Part shown: positions 16,718-25,856 of the stretch, one piece after another
Layout: every line of letters begins with the position of its first letter
How positions within the stretch are numbered: the stretch's first letter is position 1
Assembly: GCA_044355095.1 (NCBI GenBank)
Contig: JBIKYT010000004.1
Location: 1-64,000 of the forward strand
Origin: Casp-actino8 sp044355095
GTDB lineage: Bacteria; Actinomycetota; Acidimicrobiia; Acidimicrobiales; Ilumatobacteraceae
DNA length: 64,000 nt
Direction of reading: 5' to 3'
The notes under the pieces: generated by a model
The model's input: the letters and a program-made list of their open reading frames with translations, nothing else
Databases searched by the model: none
Told to the model about the DNA's origin: nothing
Program-made: the position numbers and the translations under genes

Positions 16718-18613
16718 ATGTCATTAGTGCAGTCACTTTCAATCGGCTCTCGCACCGCACCCAATCGGGTGATGTTCGGACCTCATGTCACCAATTTGGG
16801 TACCGACGAACGTTCATTCTCTGGTGACCATGTTGCGTACTACGAACGCCGCGCTATCGGTGGATGTGGAGTCATCGTTGTTGAAGGTGCAAGCGTTCAC
16901 GACAGTGATTGGCCATACGAGCGCGCACCGCTTGCCAGTCGTTGCACTTCAGGTTGGGCCGATATTGCCGAGGCCTGTCACCACCATGGCTCGCTCGTCA
17001 TCGCATCGCTCGACCACGCCGGCGGACAGGGCTCTTCGGCTTATTCGCAACAACCGCTGTGGGCACCTTCACGCGTGCCCGAAGTTAACTCACGTGAAGT
17101 TCCAAAGTGGATGGAACACGACGACATTGTGGCGGTGATTGAGGGTTTCGGTGAAGCCACTCGTCTCGCAATCGGTGCCGGGTGTGATGGTGTTGAGATC
17201 AACGCTGGCCAACACAGTTTGGTACGTCAGTTTTTGTCGGGTCTCACCAATCAGCGCGGAGATGAATACGCCGATCGCATGTTGTTCGCCCGACAAGTTG
17301 TCCATTCAGTACGCAGCGCGGCGATTGCGGTACGCCCTGATGCAATTGTTGGTTTGCGGTTGTCGTGTGACGAGCTTGCTCCGTGGGCCGGAATCACTCC
17401 AGAGATGGCTCCCGAAATCGCCCGCGAACTCTGCGAGCTAGGTATTGATTACATAGTTGTTGTCCGAGGTTCAATTTTCTCTGCTGAGAAAACTCGACCT
17501 GACTTTCATGAACCAACCGGCTTCAACGTTGACACCTGTCGTGCATTAAGTGCTGTCTTACCCGATTCCACCGCACTGTTCTTGCAAGGCTCAATTGTTG
17601 ATGTCAGTCAAGCCGAATGGGCCATTAACGACGGCGTGTGTGATGCAGTTGAGATGACTCGCGCGCAAATCGCCGATCCAGATCTCGTGCAGAAAATCAA
17701 AAATGGACAGCACGATCAAATTCGCCCATGTATTCGCTGTAATCAAACCTGCCAAGTTCGCGACGCCCGTAATCCGATCGTAACTTGTATCGCCGAGCCA
17801 ACTTCTGGACACGAATCGCAAGATCCCGATTGGTATCAACCAGCCAGTTCCTCCCGACACATCACCGTGATCGGCGCGGGTGTTGCCGGTCTTGAGACTG
17901 CTCGCGTCGCATCAGTACGGGGTCATTCTGTGACCATCATTGAAAAGTCATCACGCATTGGTGGTATCGCCGCGATCGCTGGTCTGGGCCAACCGTTAGT
18001 TTCCTGGTTGCAATCTGAAATTGAACGACTCGGAGTTCAAGTCGAACTCAATCGCGAATTTAATTCGTCTTCGTTGCCCAATTCTCAAGTAGTTATTCAA
18101 GCCACGGGAGCTCAACGTGGTGTCAGCGAATACGAAATCACGTCCGGCACCGAAGTTCTTGACATTGCTGAAATTCGGCGTGGAAATTCAGCACTTCCAG
18201 AGACTGGTGTCGTAGTCATTCTTGACCCGATTGGCGGACCCATCGGAGTTGCGCTTGCCGAAGAACTTGGTGAGCGAGCGATTTTGGTAACACCCGACAA
18301 TATTGCTGGCAACGAGTTGTCGCGTACTGGTGATTTAGCACCAGCCAATGTGCGCCTCGCGCAACGAGGAGCTCGTATTCAACGCCGCAGTGTGGTGCGT
18401 ACAGTGACCAAACGCGATTCACTTTTGGTTGTTCGTGTCCAAGATCGCTTCTCAGGTGAAATTGCCGAAATTGAATGTGCTGCTGTTGTCGATGCAGGAT
18501 TCAGATTGCCGACGACTCCAATAGATGGTTCAGTTCAAGTGGGCGACTGTGTTGCACCGCGAACAATTCTTGAAGCAATCCTCGAAGCCCGCCGCGCCGC
18601 CCTCGCCCTCTAA
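16718..18613 (+). CDS. Mycofactocin-associated FadH/OYE-family oxidoreductase
   Basis: 631 residues from the ATG at 16718; the long upstream extension in the same frame lacks family features. Domain order: OYE-type FMN TIM barrel (1 to ~340; NRVMFGPHVTNLGTD, SLDHAGGQG, VEINAGQHSLVRQFLS), 4Fe-4S cysteines in CIRCNQTC and a later Cys in VTCIAEP, then an FAD/NAD(P) two-dinucleotide-fold region beginning VIGAGVAGLETARVA. This is the 2,4-dienoyl-CoA reductase/trimethylamine dehydrogenase layout. Members beside mycofactocin loci form named subfamilies, and a role in recycling or using mycofactocin redox equivalents is suggested by context. Its own substrate is unknown. Confidence 0.88.
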   Translation: MSLVQSLSIGSRTAPNRVMFGPHVTNLGTDERSFSGDHVAYYERRAIGGCGVIVVEGASVHDSDWPYERAPLASRCTSGWADIAEACHHHGSLVIASLDHAGGQGSSAYSQQPLWAPSRVPEVNSREVPKWMEHDDIVAVIEGFGEATRLAIGAGCDGVEINAGQHSLVRQFLSGLTNQRGDEYADRMLFARQVVHSVRSAAIAVRPDAIVGLRLSCDELAPWAGITPEMAPEIARELCELGIDYIVVVRGSIFSAEKTRPDFHEPTGFNVDTCRALSAVLPDSTALFLQGSIVDVSQAEWAINDGVCDAVEMTRAQIADPDLVQKIKNGQHDQIRPCIRCNQTCQVRDARNPIVTCIAEPTSGHESQDPDWYQPASSSRHITVIGAGVAGLETARVASVRGHSVTIIEKSSRIGGIAAIAGLGQPLVSWLQSEIERLGVQVELNREFNSSSLPNSQVVIQATGAQRGVSEYEITSGTEVLDIAEIRRGNSALPETGVVVILDPIGGPIGVALAEELGERAILVTPDNIAGNELSRTGDLAPANVRLAQRGARIQRRSVVRTVTKRDSLLVVRVQDRFSGEIAEIECAAVVDAGFRLPTTPIDGSVQVGDCVAPRTILEAILEARRAALAL

Positions 18614-18648
18614 ACCATTGGGCGCGAAAACCCCCCGTTTCCGGTGGT

Positions 18649-20034
18649 CTATTTACCCAAGGCGGAGTGGTTTTGGGCTGCTTCTTGATTGCGGACATCA
18701 ATCACCGCAGCAATCGGCCGACCCGGTCCCACGACCATCGCCAGTGCGTTACCGCCACTCAATTTCTCAGGTAGCCCCGACGTAAAAATGATGAATGGAG
18801 TGTGCGGTTCCAGTTCGGCGATCACTGCACCGCGGCCGATCGCCCGCCACAATAAATCGCCACGAGACAACCCCGGTCGCACATTTGTTAAACCACCAGC
18901 GATGTCAAAGATAATTGTTGAACCGTCATTACGGATTGCTCGACCGGTGGCTTCAAAACCCGTCAGCATGCGAGCCCCCCACACAATTTTGGTGAAACCG
19001 TTGCTCGTCAAAACGTCCTCAACGACATCGCGTATTGAACGATTCTCCGTATCGGTTCGCGGCTGACCTTCGTTGACTACACGATCCAAAGCCCGAGCAA
19101 CGTAATTCTCATCAGTGTCAAAGCCAACGAACGAACGCGATAAACGCGACGCGGCAACTGCGGTTGAACCCGAGCCCATGAACGGGTCAAGAACGAGATC
19201 TCCCTTAAATGAATACAGATCTATACACCGCTCGGCAAGAGTGACTGGAAACGGTGCCGGGTGATTCACGCGAGTTGCACTTTCAGGCTGTATTTCCCAC
19301 ACATCAATTGTTGCCTCAACAAATTCGTCCGATGTCGAAGTTGACACCGAAGGAAAACCACGCTTCGCACGCTTCGCTGGCAAGATCGCTCGATCGAATC
19401 GACCTTTACTAGCCATGATCAAACGCTCGGTTGTATCGCGTAACACTGGGTTCGTCGCCGACCTGAAAGATCCCCACGCACAACTCCCTGAAGAGCCCCG
19501 TTGCTTCAGCCACACGACTTCACCACGCAACAACAATCCAAGTTCGTCCTGCAAGATCGTGGTGATATCAGAGGCAAGTGAACGAAATGGGCGTCGACCA
19601 AGATTGGCAACGTTGACAACGATCCGCCCACCAGGTTCAAGAACACGACGGCACTCGGCGAATACGTCAGTGAGCATCTCGAGATACTCGACATAGTCGG
19701 CTGGGATATGTCCTTCACCCAAGGCCTCTTCATAGGCCTTGCCCGCGAAGTACGGCGGCGAGGTAACGACAAGTCCTACTGAGTTATCGGGGATCTGCGA
19801 CATGTCACGCGAATCGCCAACGAAGATCTGATTACGAACTGGATCGACCGTTAATGGATCTGCCAATGTCTCATCTGCCGAGATATCTGGTGTTCGAAAA
19901 CGCGCATAAAAAGCCGAAGCATCATGACCCTCACGTTTTGATGCGCCAAAGGCCGACGTTGAGGTGCTGCGCCGTATTCGGGGCGCGTTTTCACCGTAAT
20001 TCGGGACATCAGACATTGATGGCAGAGTACCCAT
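18649..20034 (-). CDS. Beta-class DNA methyltransferase (SPPY motif) with C-terminal extension
   Basis: 461 residues. Motif order is that of beta-class amino-methyltransferases: target motif IV VVTSPPYFAG near residue 90 comes before the SAM-binding motif LDPFMGSGSTAVAA near residue 270. SPPY rather than DPPY favours N4-cytosine methylation, though this is not absolute. A ~130-residue C-terminal extension after DRVVNEGQ has its own folded look (FDIAGGL, FIIFTSGLPEKLSGG, AAVIDVRN) and is unidentified. No restriction enzyme gene is next to it. Met 7 (start 20016) is an alternative start. Confidence 0.85.
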   Translation of the reverse strand: MGTLPSMSDVPNYGENAPRIRRSTSTSAFGASKREGHDASAFYARFRTPDISADETLADPLTVDPVRNQIFVGDSRDMSQIPDNSVGLVVTSPPYFAGKAYEEALGEGHIPADYVEYLEMLTDVFAECRRVLEPGGRIVVNVANLGRRPFRSLASDITTILQDELGLLLRGEVVWLKQRGSSGSCAWGSFRSATNPVLRDTTERLIMASKGRFDRAILPAKRAKRGFPSVSTSTSDEFVEATIDVWEIQPESATRVNHPAPFPVTLAERCIDLYSFKGDLVLDPFMGSGSTAVAASRLSRSFVGFDTDENYVARALDRVVNEGQPRTDTENRSIRDVVEDVLTSNGFTKIVWGARMLTGFEATGRAIRNDGSTIIFDIAGGLTNVRPGLSRGDLLWRAIGRGAVIAELEPHTPFIIFTSGLPEKLSGGNALAMVVGPGRPIAAVIDVRNQEAAQNHSALGK

Positions 20035-20103
20035 CTCGCGCGCGTGCCAGCGCGATACCCATACCCAAAATTTGCGAGTGCGCGATAGTCCGCCATTCGT
20101 CTG

Positions 20104-20712
20104 GTGCGAGCCATAAAGATAGAACCAGTGATTGCCATTTTGTTTCTCATACCCGTCGCCTACATGCTCGGAACTTTCCCCAGTGCAGTTTTGATTGCTC
20201 GTAGTCGCGGCATCGATATCACGACTTCTGGTTCGGGAAATCCGGGGGCTTCCAACGTCGGTCGGTTACTTGGCCGGAAGCTTGGCATTTTGGTGTTCGT
20301 TTTGGATGGGCTCAAAGGCGCGGTGTCGGTAGGCATTGGTTTTTGGATCGCTGGATACGCCGGCGCGCTGGCCTTGGCGTGCGCAGCAGTTGTCGGCCAC
20401 GTTTTCCCGGTCACGCGAAAGTTCAAAGGTGGCAAAGGTGTTGCGACAGCTGGCGGCGGAATGATCGCTCTGTACCCGCTTCTTGGCGTGGCGATGACGT
20501 TGCTCTGGCTCATCACCGCAAAGGTCACCAAGAAGGCATCACTTGGTTCATTAGCGATCGCAATAGGTCTTCCTGTTTCACAAATCATCATCGGTCGGCC
20601 AGTGGGAGAAGTTCTGACCGGTGTTGGCTTATGCGCCTTTGTTGTGTGGCGTCATGTCCCAAATCTTAAAAGACTCTTTGCCGGAAGCGAAAACAGTCTG
20701 AAGACGAAGTAG
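20104..20712 (+). CDS. plsY: Acyl-phosphate:glycerol-3-phosphate acyltransferase
   Basis: 202 residues, integral membrane. Seen: the three PlsY motifs GTFPSAVLIAR, GSGNPGASNVGR and KFKGGKGVATAGGG, and a WRHVPNLKRL C-terminus. PlsY makes lysophosphatidate, the first step of phospholipid synthesis, from acyl phosphate. Start is GTG at 20104. Divergent from the methyltransferase gene, upstream of an esterase gene. Confidence 0.93.
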   Translation: MRAIKIEPVIAILFLIPVAYMLGTFPSAVLIARSRGIDITTSGSGNPGASNVGRLLGRKLGILVFVLDGLKGAVSVGIGFWIAGYAGALALACAAVVGHVFPVTRKFKGGKGVATAGGGMIALYPLLGVAMTLLWLITAKVTKKASLGSLAIAIGLPVSQIIIGRPVGEVLTGVGLCAFVVWRHVPNLKRLFAGSENSLKTK

Positions 20713-20739
20713 AGGGCTCGTCAATGGCAAGATATTGCC

Positions 20740-21651
20740 ATGGCACTTCACCAACAAACCGCAGCACTCCTCGTCGCGCTCGAGCAACTCAATGCTCCCG
20801 CACTTGAAACTCAAGAACCAGTTGTCGCTCGCGCTGGTATGGAAATGATGACTGCTCCATCAATGGTTGAACTTCACGAAATTCGCGATGTTGATGCTGA
20901 TGGTGTGCCAGCTCGTTTGTATCGTCCGAATAATCGCACTGACATCGGTTTGCTCGTGTTTTACCACGGTGGTGGCTGGGTGCTCGGAAGTATCAATACC
21001 CACGATGATGTGTGCCGCAAACTCGCACAATCAATGGGCCACGCGGTGCTCTCAGTTGACTACCGTCTCGCTCCCGAGTTCGCATTTCCTGAGCCCTTAA
21101 ATGATTGCATCGTTGCATTGCGTTGGGCGCACGCCCACGCCAGTGAACTTGGCATTGATGCGTCGCGTATCGCAGTCGGCGGCGACTCTGCTGGAGGAAA
21201 CTTGGCGGCAGCAGTTGCCAACTTGCAACCAGTACCACTGAAATTTCAGATGTTGATTTACCCAGTCACTGATGCAACGCGTAGTTCACAAAGTTACATA
21301 GACAACGGCGAAGGTTTTCGCCTGACAGCTGGTGGCATGAAGTGGTTCTGTGATCACTACCTCAGCGGTTCCATTGGTTCGCCAACAGATCCACGCGTCT
21401 CACCACTATTTGCTGACGCGGCAATCTTGGCCTCAGCACCACCCGCCATCGTCATTACCGCCGAATACGATCCGCTTCGCGACGAAGGCGAGCAATACGC
21501 CAATCGCCTCAATGAGGCCGGCGTCTCATGTTCGTTAACGCGCTATTACGGACAGGTCCATGGATTCTTTTCAATGAGCCAATTTGTCGACGATGGTGCC
21601 GCAGCAATTACACAAGCAGCGACCGCAACTCGAATCGCTCTTGAGCGCTGA
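20740..21651 (+). CDS. Alpha/beta hydrolase, hormone-sensitive-lipase-like esterase
   Basis: 303 residues, no signal peptide. HSL/family IV features: oxyanion motif YHGGGWVLGS, nucleophile GDSAGGNLAAA, catalytic Asp in AEYDPLRDEGE and His in QVHGFFSM, all at normal spacing. Such enzymes hydrolyse short-chain esters; the physiological ester is unknown. Starts 28 bases after plsY, possibly in the same transcript. Confidence 0.92.
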   Translation: MALHQQTAALLVALEQLNAPALETQEPVVARAGMEMMTAPSMVELHEIRDVDADGVPARLYRPNNRTDIGLLVFYHGGGWVLGSINTHDDVCRKLAQSMGHAVLSVDYRLAPEFAFPEPLNDCIVALRWAHAHASELGIDASRIAVGGDSAGGNLAAAVANLQPVPLKFQMLIYPVTDATRSSQSYIDNGEGFRLTAGGMKWFCDHYLSGSIGSPTDPRVSPLFADAAILASAPPAIVITAEYDPLRDEGEQYANRLNEAGVSCSLTRYYGQVHGFFSMSQFVDDGAAAITQAATATRIALER

Positions 21652-21692
21652 CAGGACAAAGTCTTTGAATTGCCACTAGGTTGGCACATGTT

Positions 21693-22352
21693 ATGACTGC
21701 CAAAAAGACAACGAAAACCGCCCCACCATCGTCAACATTGGTGTTGCTCGTTCGTCATGGGCAAACTCCGACGACTGGGAAACTCTTGCCTGGTCGCGCC
21801 GCCGGGCTACATCTCGCTGACGTCGGAATCAAACAAGCCGAAGCGGTTGCCGAACGTATCGCTGGATTGAAAAAAGTTGACGCGATTTATGCGTCTCCTC
21901 TTGAACGCGCTCGCGAAACTGCTGCGCCTATCGCCAAGGCACTAGGTCTTCGCACGAAAATTGATAAGGGCCTACTTGAATGTGAGTTCGGTGATTGGAC
22001 CGGTGCCGAACTCAGCAAACTCATGAAGCTTCCCGAATGGTCAACTGTGCAACGCGCACCATCAACATTTCGTTTCCCGAATGGTGAAAGCTTCACTGAA
22101 ATGCAGACGCGAATGGTCTCGGCAATTGATCGTTTGGCTGCACAACATCGAGGCGGGGTCATTGTTTGCGTTTCACACGCCGATCCCATCAAAGCAGCGG
22201 TTGCTCATGCCATGGGCACGCATATTGATCTTTTCCAACGGATCGTCATCAGCACTTGTTCAGTTTCGGCAATTGCATATACCGTTGCTGGACCAATCGT
22301 TCTCAACGTCAACTCCACCGGCGGATCGCTCGGCGATCTTCGTCCTTCATGA
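21693..22352 (+). CDS. Histidine phosphatase family protein (MSMEG_4193 type)
   Basis: 219 residues from the ATG at 21693; a TTG twelve bases upstream is a weaker choice. Phosphoglycerate-mutase fold: LLVRHGQTPTTGKLLPGR with the phosphorylated His, ASPLERARETA, ECEFGDWTG, and VSHADPIKAAVAH with the second catalytic His. Together with the next two genes it forms a triad repeatedly seen in actinobacteria (phosphatase, DUF3090, SCO1664). The substrate is not known. Confidence 0.9.
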   Translation: MTAKKTTKTAPPSSTLVLLVRHGQTPTTGKLLPGRAAGLHLADVGIKQAEAVAERIAGLKKVDAIYASPLERARETAAPIAKALGLRTKIDKGLLECEFGDWTGAELSKLMKLPEWSTVQRAPSTFRFPNGESFTEMQTRMVSAIDRLAAQHRGGVIVCVSHADPIKAAVAHAMGTHIDLFQRIVISTCSVSAIAYTVAGPIVLNVNSTGGSLGDLRPS

Positions 22353-22360
22353 GATAGAAC

Positions 22361-22909
22361 ATGGATTTTTTCGCTGATTTTGATTTTGTTGATGTCATTA
22401 CTTCGGGGGCTATTGGCGAACCTGGACAACGTACGTTCTATATACAGGCACGAGCAGGTGCTCGAATAGTGACGATCAGAAGTGAAAAACAACAAGTGGC
22501 AGCGATTGCAAAATACCTTCGCCGTGCCCTCGCCCACTTGCCAATTCCCGAAGGGCAACCCCCTCGCTCAGTGATGCAACTCACTGAACCAATTCAAGAA
22601 GCTTTTGTTTTAGGGGCCGTCGCACTTGAGTTCAACCGCGAAAATGATGACTTTGTTTTACATCTCAAAGAATTCGCTCCGCTCACACAAAACGACGACG
22701 ACGAGTTCCAAGATGATGACGATGATGACAACGACGACGACCCCATGGAGAATATTCCTGGGTCACGAGCACGAGTCAGCATGACGCGCGCCCAAGCAAT
22801 GGCATTTTGTGACAATGCTGATCGCATCGTTTCAGCTGGTCGCCCCGACTGTGAATTTTGTGGACTACCCATCAACGCCGACGGCCACTTCTGCCCACGA
22901 ATGAACTGA
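22361..22909 (+). CDS. DUF3090 family protein
   Basis: 182 residues of unknown function. Seen: GEPGQRTFYIQARAG near residue 20, SVMQLTEPIQEAFVLGAVALEF in the middle, a highly acidic run (QNDDDEFQDDDDDDNDDD, about residues 110-127), then RVSMTRAQAMAFCD and a terminal CEFCGLPINADGHFC zinc-ribbon-like motif. DUF3090 proteins nearly always sit between an MSMEG_4193-type phosphatase and an SCO1664-type protein, as here. The acidic insertion probably is a flexible linker. Confidence 0.92.
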   Translation: MDFFADFDFVDVITSGAIGEPGQRTFYIQARAGARIVTIRSEKQQVAAIAKYLRRALAHLPIPEGQPPRSVMQLTEPIQEAFVLGAVALEFNRENDDFVLHLKEFAPLTQNDDDEFQDDDDDDNDDDPMENIPGSRARVSMTRAQAMAFCDNADRIVSAGRPDCEFCGLPINADGHFCPRMN

Positions 22910-22927
22910 CCAGTCCGAATCGTCATC

Positions 22928-23620
22928 ATGAATATTTTGGATTTACTGCAGCACGGTGACATTGAAGTCGAAGGTCGCATGCCGTATAGCAGCAACGCAA
23001 CTTTTCTGGTGAAGCTGACGCTTGGTGATCAAGTCGGTCAAGCTATCTACAAGCCATTGCGCGGAGAACGACCGCTGTGGGATTTTCCATCAGGCCTATA
23101 TCAACGCGAGATAGCTGCCTATCTTTTGTCTGAGGCCATGGAAGTACATGTCATCCCACCGACCATTGAACGTGATGGTCCTTTTGGAATCGGTTCTTTG
23201 CAATGGTTCATTGATGCCCGTTTTGAAGAGCACTACTTCACGTTGTTCGAATCGCGCGAAGACCTGCACGATCAGTTTCGCAAGATGGCGGCTTTTGACA
23301 TTGTCGCCAATAACACTGACCGCAAAAGTGGACATTGCCTCATTGACAGCGACGATCGCATTTGGGGAATTGATCAAGGTTTGTGTTTTTCGGCCGAGTT
23401 CAAATTGCGCACGGTGATATGGGAGTTCGGCGGAGAAGCAATTGGCCCCGATTTGTTAGAGAAAATTCAACGTGTTGTTGATCACCCACCACTCGACGTG
23501 GCAGCACTTCTTGATGCCGATGAAATTGAAGCAATGATTGAGCGTGCTGCAATGCTCGCCCAAGGTGGTATGTTCCCCATTGATGCATCTGGTCAGCGCT
23601 ACCCCTGGCCAATGGTCTAA
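22928..23620 (+). CDS. SCO1664 family (kinase-like fold) protein
   Basis: 230 residues. Seen: MPYSSNATFLVKL, AIYKPLRGERPLWDFP with a kinase-like Lys, FDIVANNTDRKSGHCLID with an N/D pair like a phosphoinositide-kinase catalytic loop, and IWGIDQGLCFS with an Asp like the DFG site. The family is described as phosphatidylinositol 3/4-kinase-like but its reaction is not established. Third gene in the conserved triad, 18 bases after DUF3090. Confidence 0.88.
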   Translation: MNILDLLQHGDIEVEGRMPYSSNATFLVKLTLGDQVGQAIYKPLRGERPLWDFPSGLYQREIAAYLLSEAMEVHVIPPTIERDGPFGIGSLQWFIDARFEEHYFTLFESREDLHDQFRKMAAFDIVANNTDRKSGHCLIDSDDRIWGIDQGLCFSAEFKLRTVIWEFGGEAIGPDLLEKIQRVVDHPPLDVAALLDADEIEAMIERAAMLAQGGMFPIDASGQRYPWPMV

Positions 23621-23652
23621 ACACTTAGACCTGACACCGGTGGCGAACAATC

Positions 23653-24684
23653 ATGCATGACGAAGATCTTGACCCGCTCATTGATCGGTCTGATCTTGAT
23701 GGATTGGTACGACTGATTGATGCTCGGTGCGAAACACGCGATTGGGAAGGTCTCTTTCGTATTCGCGAACGTGCTCAACTGGCAACACAGACTGGTCGCC
23801 AAGTGTGGCCAGCTGCGACTTTGGCCGAATACCGTTTGGCGTTACATGCAAGTACTGAGTGGGCGGCCAAGGTTCTACAAGAAGATGCCGGCCGTTTCAC
23901 CATTGGTCCGTTGACTGAGGTCGTTTCACAGAATCATTCGTGGCATGACTTGCAAACATTGCTCGCCGCTGGACCACGCTCGGCATTCATTGCCCACGAA
24001 CGTGCGATTCGTGGTGAAGTCATTGATCGCGCCTCGATCGGCGATGTGCTTGATGTTTTAGATCTTCCGCTCGAACTACAAACCTGGGAACCCACCTATC
24101 CAGTTGCGACGTATTCAGATAATGGAATTGAAGCACCGTGTCCAAGCGATGTCTGGCGACATACATGGACCGATATCGAGGCTGATGAAGTTTTCGAGGA
24201 CATGATCGTTGACGATCCATTTGTCCGTGATGCGTTGCGATCCCTGGTTGAACCTTGGACGTCATCATCTGGTGGTCAGGCGACATCAGTTGTGGTTGAT
24301 GGAACAGTTAACGATGCAATGAGTGCTTTGGGATATCGCTCTTTTCGAGTGACCCAGTTGACCACTGAACAGGCAGTGCAATGGTTGGCATGGTCCGGGT
24401 CGTCGGGGGGCACTCACGGACGTCGGCGTGGCGCAGCGCTCGGTCGCTTCGGCGTGTGGTGGTTACTCGCCGCAATAGGTGGCTTTACCGAAGATTGGGA
24501 CGAACTACGAGACGCTGGCGATTTGGCTCACGAAGTTGGTGACACCGCTCAGGCCTTGCGTTGGTTCCGAGTCGATACGGGGGGTCATTATCCCTATGAA
24601 TTGGCCCTGGCCGCCGAGGACCCCGATAACGACATCGCAGTCGCTCTCCTCGCCCACGACCCCGCCAACTCACCCCACAAATAA
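23653..24684 (+). CDS. Conserved protein of unknown function, fourth gene of the phosphatase-DUF3090-SCO1664 operon
   Basis: 343 residues, soluble. I do not recognise a named domain. The first 100 residues look helical and repeat-like (LVRLIDARCETRDWEGLFRI), the middle has RVTQLTTEQAVQWLAWS, and a Gly-rich RRRGAALGRFGVWWLLAAI segment precedes a C-terminal half with TPR-like helices (DAGDLAHEVGDTAQALRWF). It begins 32 bases after the SCO1664 gene and is followed by two hairpins, so it ends this operon. Confidence 0.7.
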   Translation: MHDEDLDPLIDRSDLDGLVRLIDARCETRDWEGLFRIRERAQLATQTGRQVWPAATLAEYRLALHASTEWAAKVLQEDAGRFTIGPLTEVVSQNHSWHDLQTLLAAGPRSAFIAHERAIRGEVIDRASIGDVLDVLDLPLELQTWEPTYPVATYSDNGIEAPCPSDVWRHTWTDIEADEVFEDMIVDDPFVRDALRSLVEPWTSSSGGQATSVVVDGTVNDAMSALGYRSFRVTQLTTEQAVQWLAWSGSSGGTHGRRRGAALGRFGVWWLLAAIGGFTEDWDELRDAGDLAHEVGDTAQALRWFRVDTGGHYPYELALAAEDPDNDIAVALLAHDPANSPHK

Positions 24685-24685
24685 A

Positions 24686-24736
24686 GCCACTCTGTACAAA
24701 TATGCGCGCACAGCGCGACTATTTGTACAGAGTGGC
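24686..24736. terminator. Long nested hairpin, first of two at a convergent junction
   Basis: A perfect 17-bp inverted repeat, GCCACTCTGTACAAATA / TATTTGTACAGAGTGGC, whose 17-base loop contains a further CGCGC-ACA-GCGCG stem. It starts one base after the stop codon of the rightward operon. No long T run follows, so it would be an intrinsic terminator of the U-poor type or an mRNA 3'-end shield. Confidence 0.7.
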
Positions 24737-24744
24737 AAAAAACG

Positions 24745-24795
24745 CCCACTTTGGAATCTGGCTACCGCTGGGCGGTTACGAGATTCCAAAGTGGG
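24745..24795. terminator. Long hairpin, second of two, upstream of the etfA stop codon
   Basis: A perfect 15-bp inverted repeat, CCCACTTTGGAATCT / AGATTCCAAAGTGGG, with a 21-base loop holding an inner CCGC-TGG-GCGG stem. It serves the leftward etf genes, while the first hairpin serves the rightward operon; together they insulate the convergent pair. Confidence 0.68.
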
Positions 24796-24821
24796 TGAAT
24801 TGGGGCAGTAAGAAGGTCGAC

Positions 24822-25784
24822 TCAGCGGCCTTGGAGTGCTTCGATCAGCTTGGGCAGAACTTTGTGCACGTCGCCAACGATTCCGAGGTCGGCAATTCCG
24901 AAGATCGGCGCTTCCTTGTCCTTGTTGATGGCGATGATGTTCTTTGAACCCTTCATACCCACCATGTGCTGAGTTGCGCCAGAAATACCAGCAGCGATGT
25001 ACACGCTCGGCTTCACAACCTTGCCGGTCTGGCCGACTTGGTAGCTGTACGGAACCCATCCAGCGTCCACGATTGCACGTGATGCACCAGGCGCACCCTT
25101 GAGCAACTTGGCCAAAGTTTCGATCATTGCGTAGTTGGCACTTTCGCCAAGTCCACGTCCACCCGACACAACCACGTTGGCTTCGTCAAGCTTGGGGCCA
25201 GTCGTTTCTTCAACATGCACTGCGGTGACCTTGGCGGTTCCGGTTGCACCGAGATCGGGAACGCTGACGGCCTGCACTGCGGCTGCTGCGCCACCTGACG
25301 CTTCAGGGTTGAATGACTTCGGGCGGAATGCTGCCAAATACGGAGCACCACCGGTGAAGGTTGTCGTAACCAAAGTGTTGCCACCAAAGATTGGAGTGGT
25401 AGCTGAAACTGAATCCCCAGCAACTTCAATGTCAACACTGTTGGTGAGCACGGTGCGACCAAGTTTGACCGACAAACGAGCCATCACATCGCGACCTTCA
25501 TAAGACTGCGGGAACATGACGAGATCGGGCGATTCGCCGCCGTCAATCGTTGCCTTCATTGCCGAAGCAACGGCAACTCCTGCCAAGTTCTGACCGTAGT
25601 CAACTGCGAAAACTTTGCTTGCGCCGTATTCGCCAAGTGCACCAGCGACCGAGGCCCCGTCACCGGCAACCCACACGCTCACTGATCCGCCAAGAGTGCG
25701 AGCCTTGGTGACCAATTCAAGTGAACCTGAAGTTGGTGCGCCATTTGCGACCTGAGCGAATACCCAAATGTTGCTAATTCCCAT
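24822..25784 (-). CDS. etfA: Electron transfer flavoprotein alpha subunit
   Basis: 320 residues. The FAD-binding C-terminal domain is complete: SGGRGLGESANYAMIE, the GQTGKVVKPSVYIAAGISG block and QHMVGMKGSKNIIAINKD. With EtfB it forms the soluble electron carrier that takes electrons from acyl-CoA and other flavin dehydrogenases and passes them to the respiratory chain. It follows etfB by 72 bases on the same strand; convergent with the upstream operon across two hairpins. Confidence 0.96.
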   Translation of the reverse strand: MGISNIWVFAQVANGAPTSGSLELVTKARTLGGSVSVWVAGDGASVAGALGEYGASKVFAVDYGQNLAGVAVASAMKATIDGGESPDLVMFPQSYEGRDVMARLSVKLGRTVLTNSVDIEVAGDSVSATTPIFGGNTLVTTTFTGGAPYLAAFRPKSFNPEASGGAAAAVQAVSVPDLGATGTAKVTAVHVEETTGPKLDEANVVVSGGRGLGESANYAMIETLAKLLKGAPGASRAIVDAGWVPYSYQVGQTGKVVKPSVYIAAGISGATQHMVGMKGSKNIIAINKDKEAPIFGIADLGIVGDVHKVLPKLIEALQGR

Positions 25785-25856
25785 TGTTCTGTCCGTTCTC
25801 GTTCTTTGTCGTCGTTAAGTAGTTGTAGTTGTAGATCATCAAACCGCAAGCGGTTT

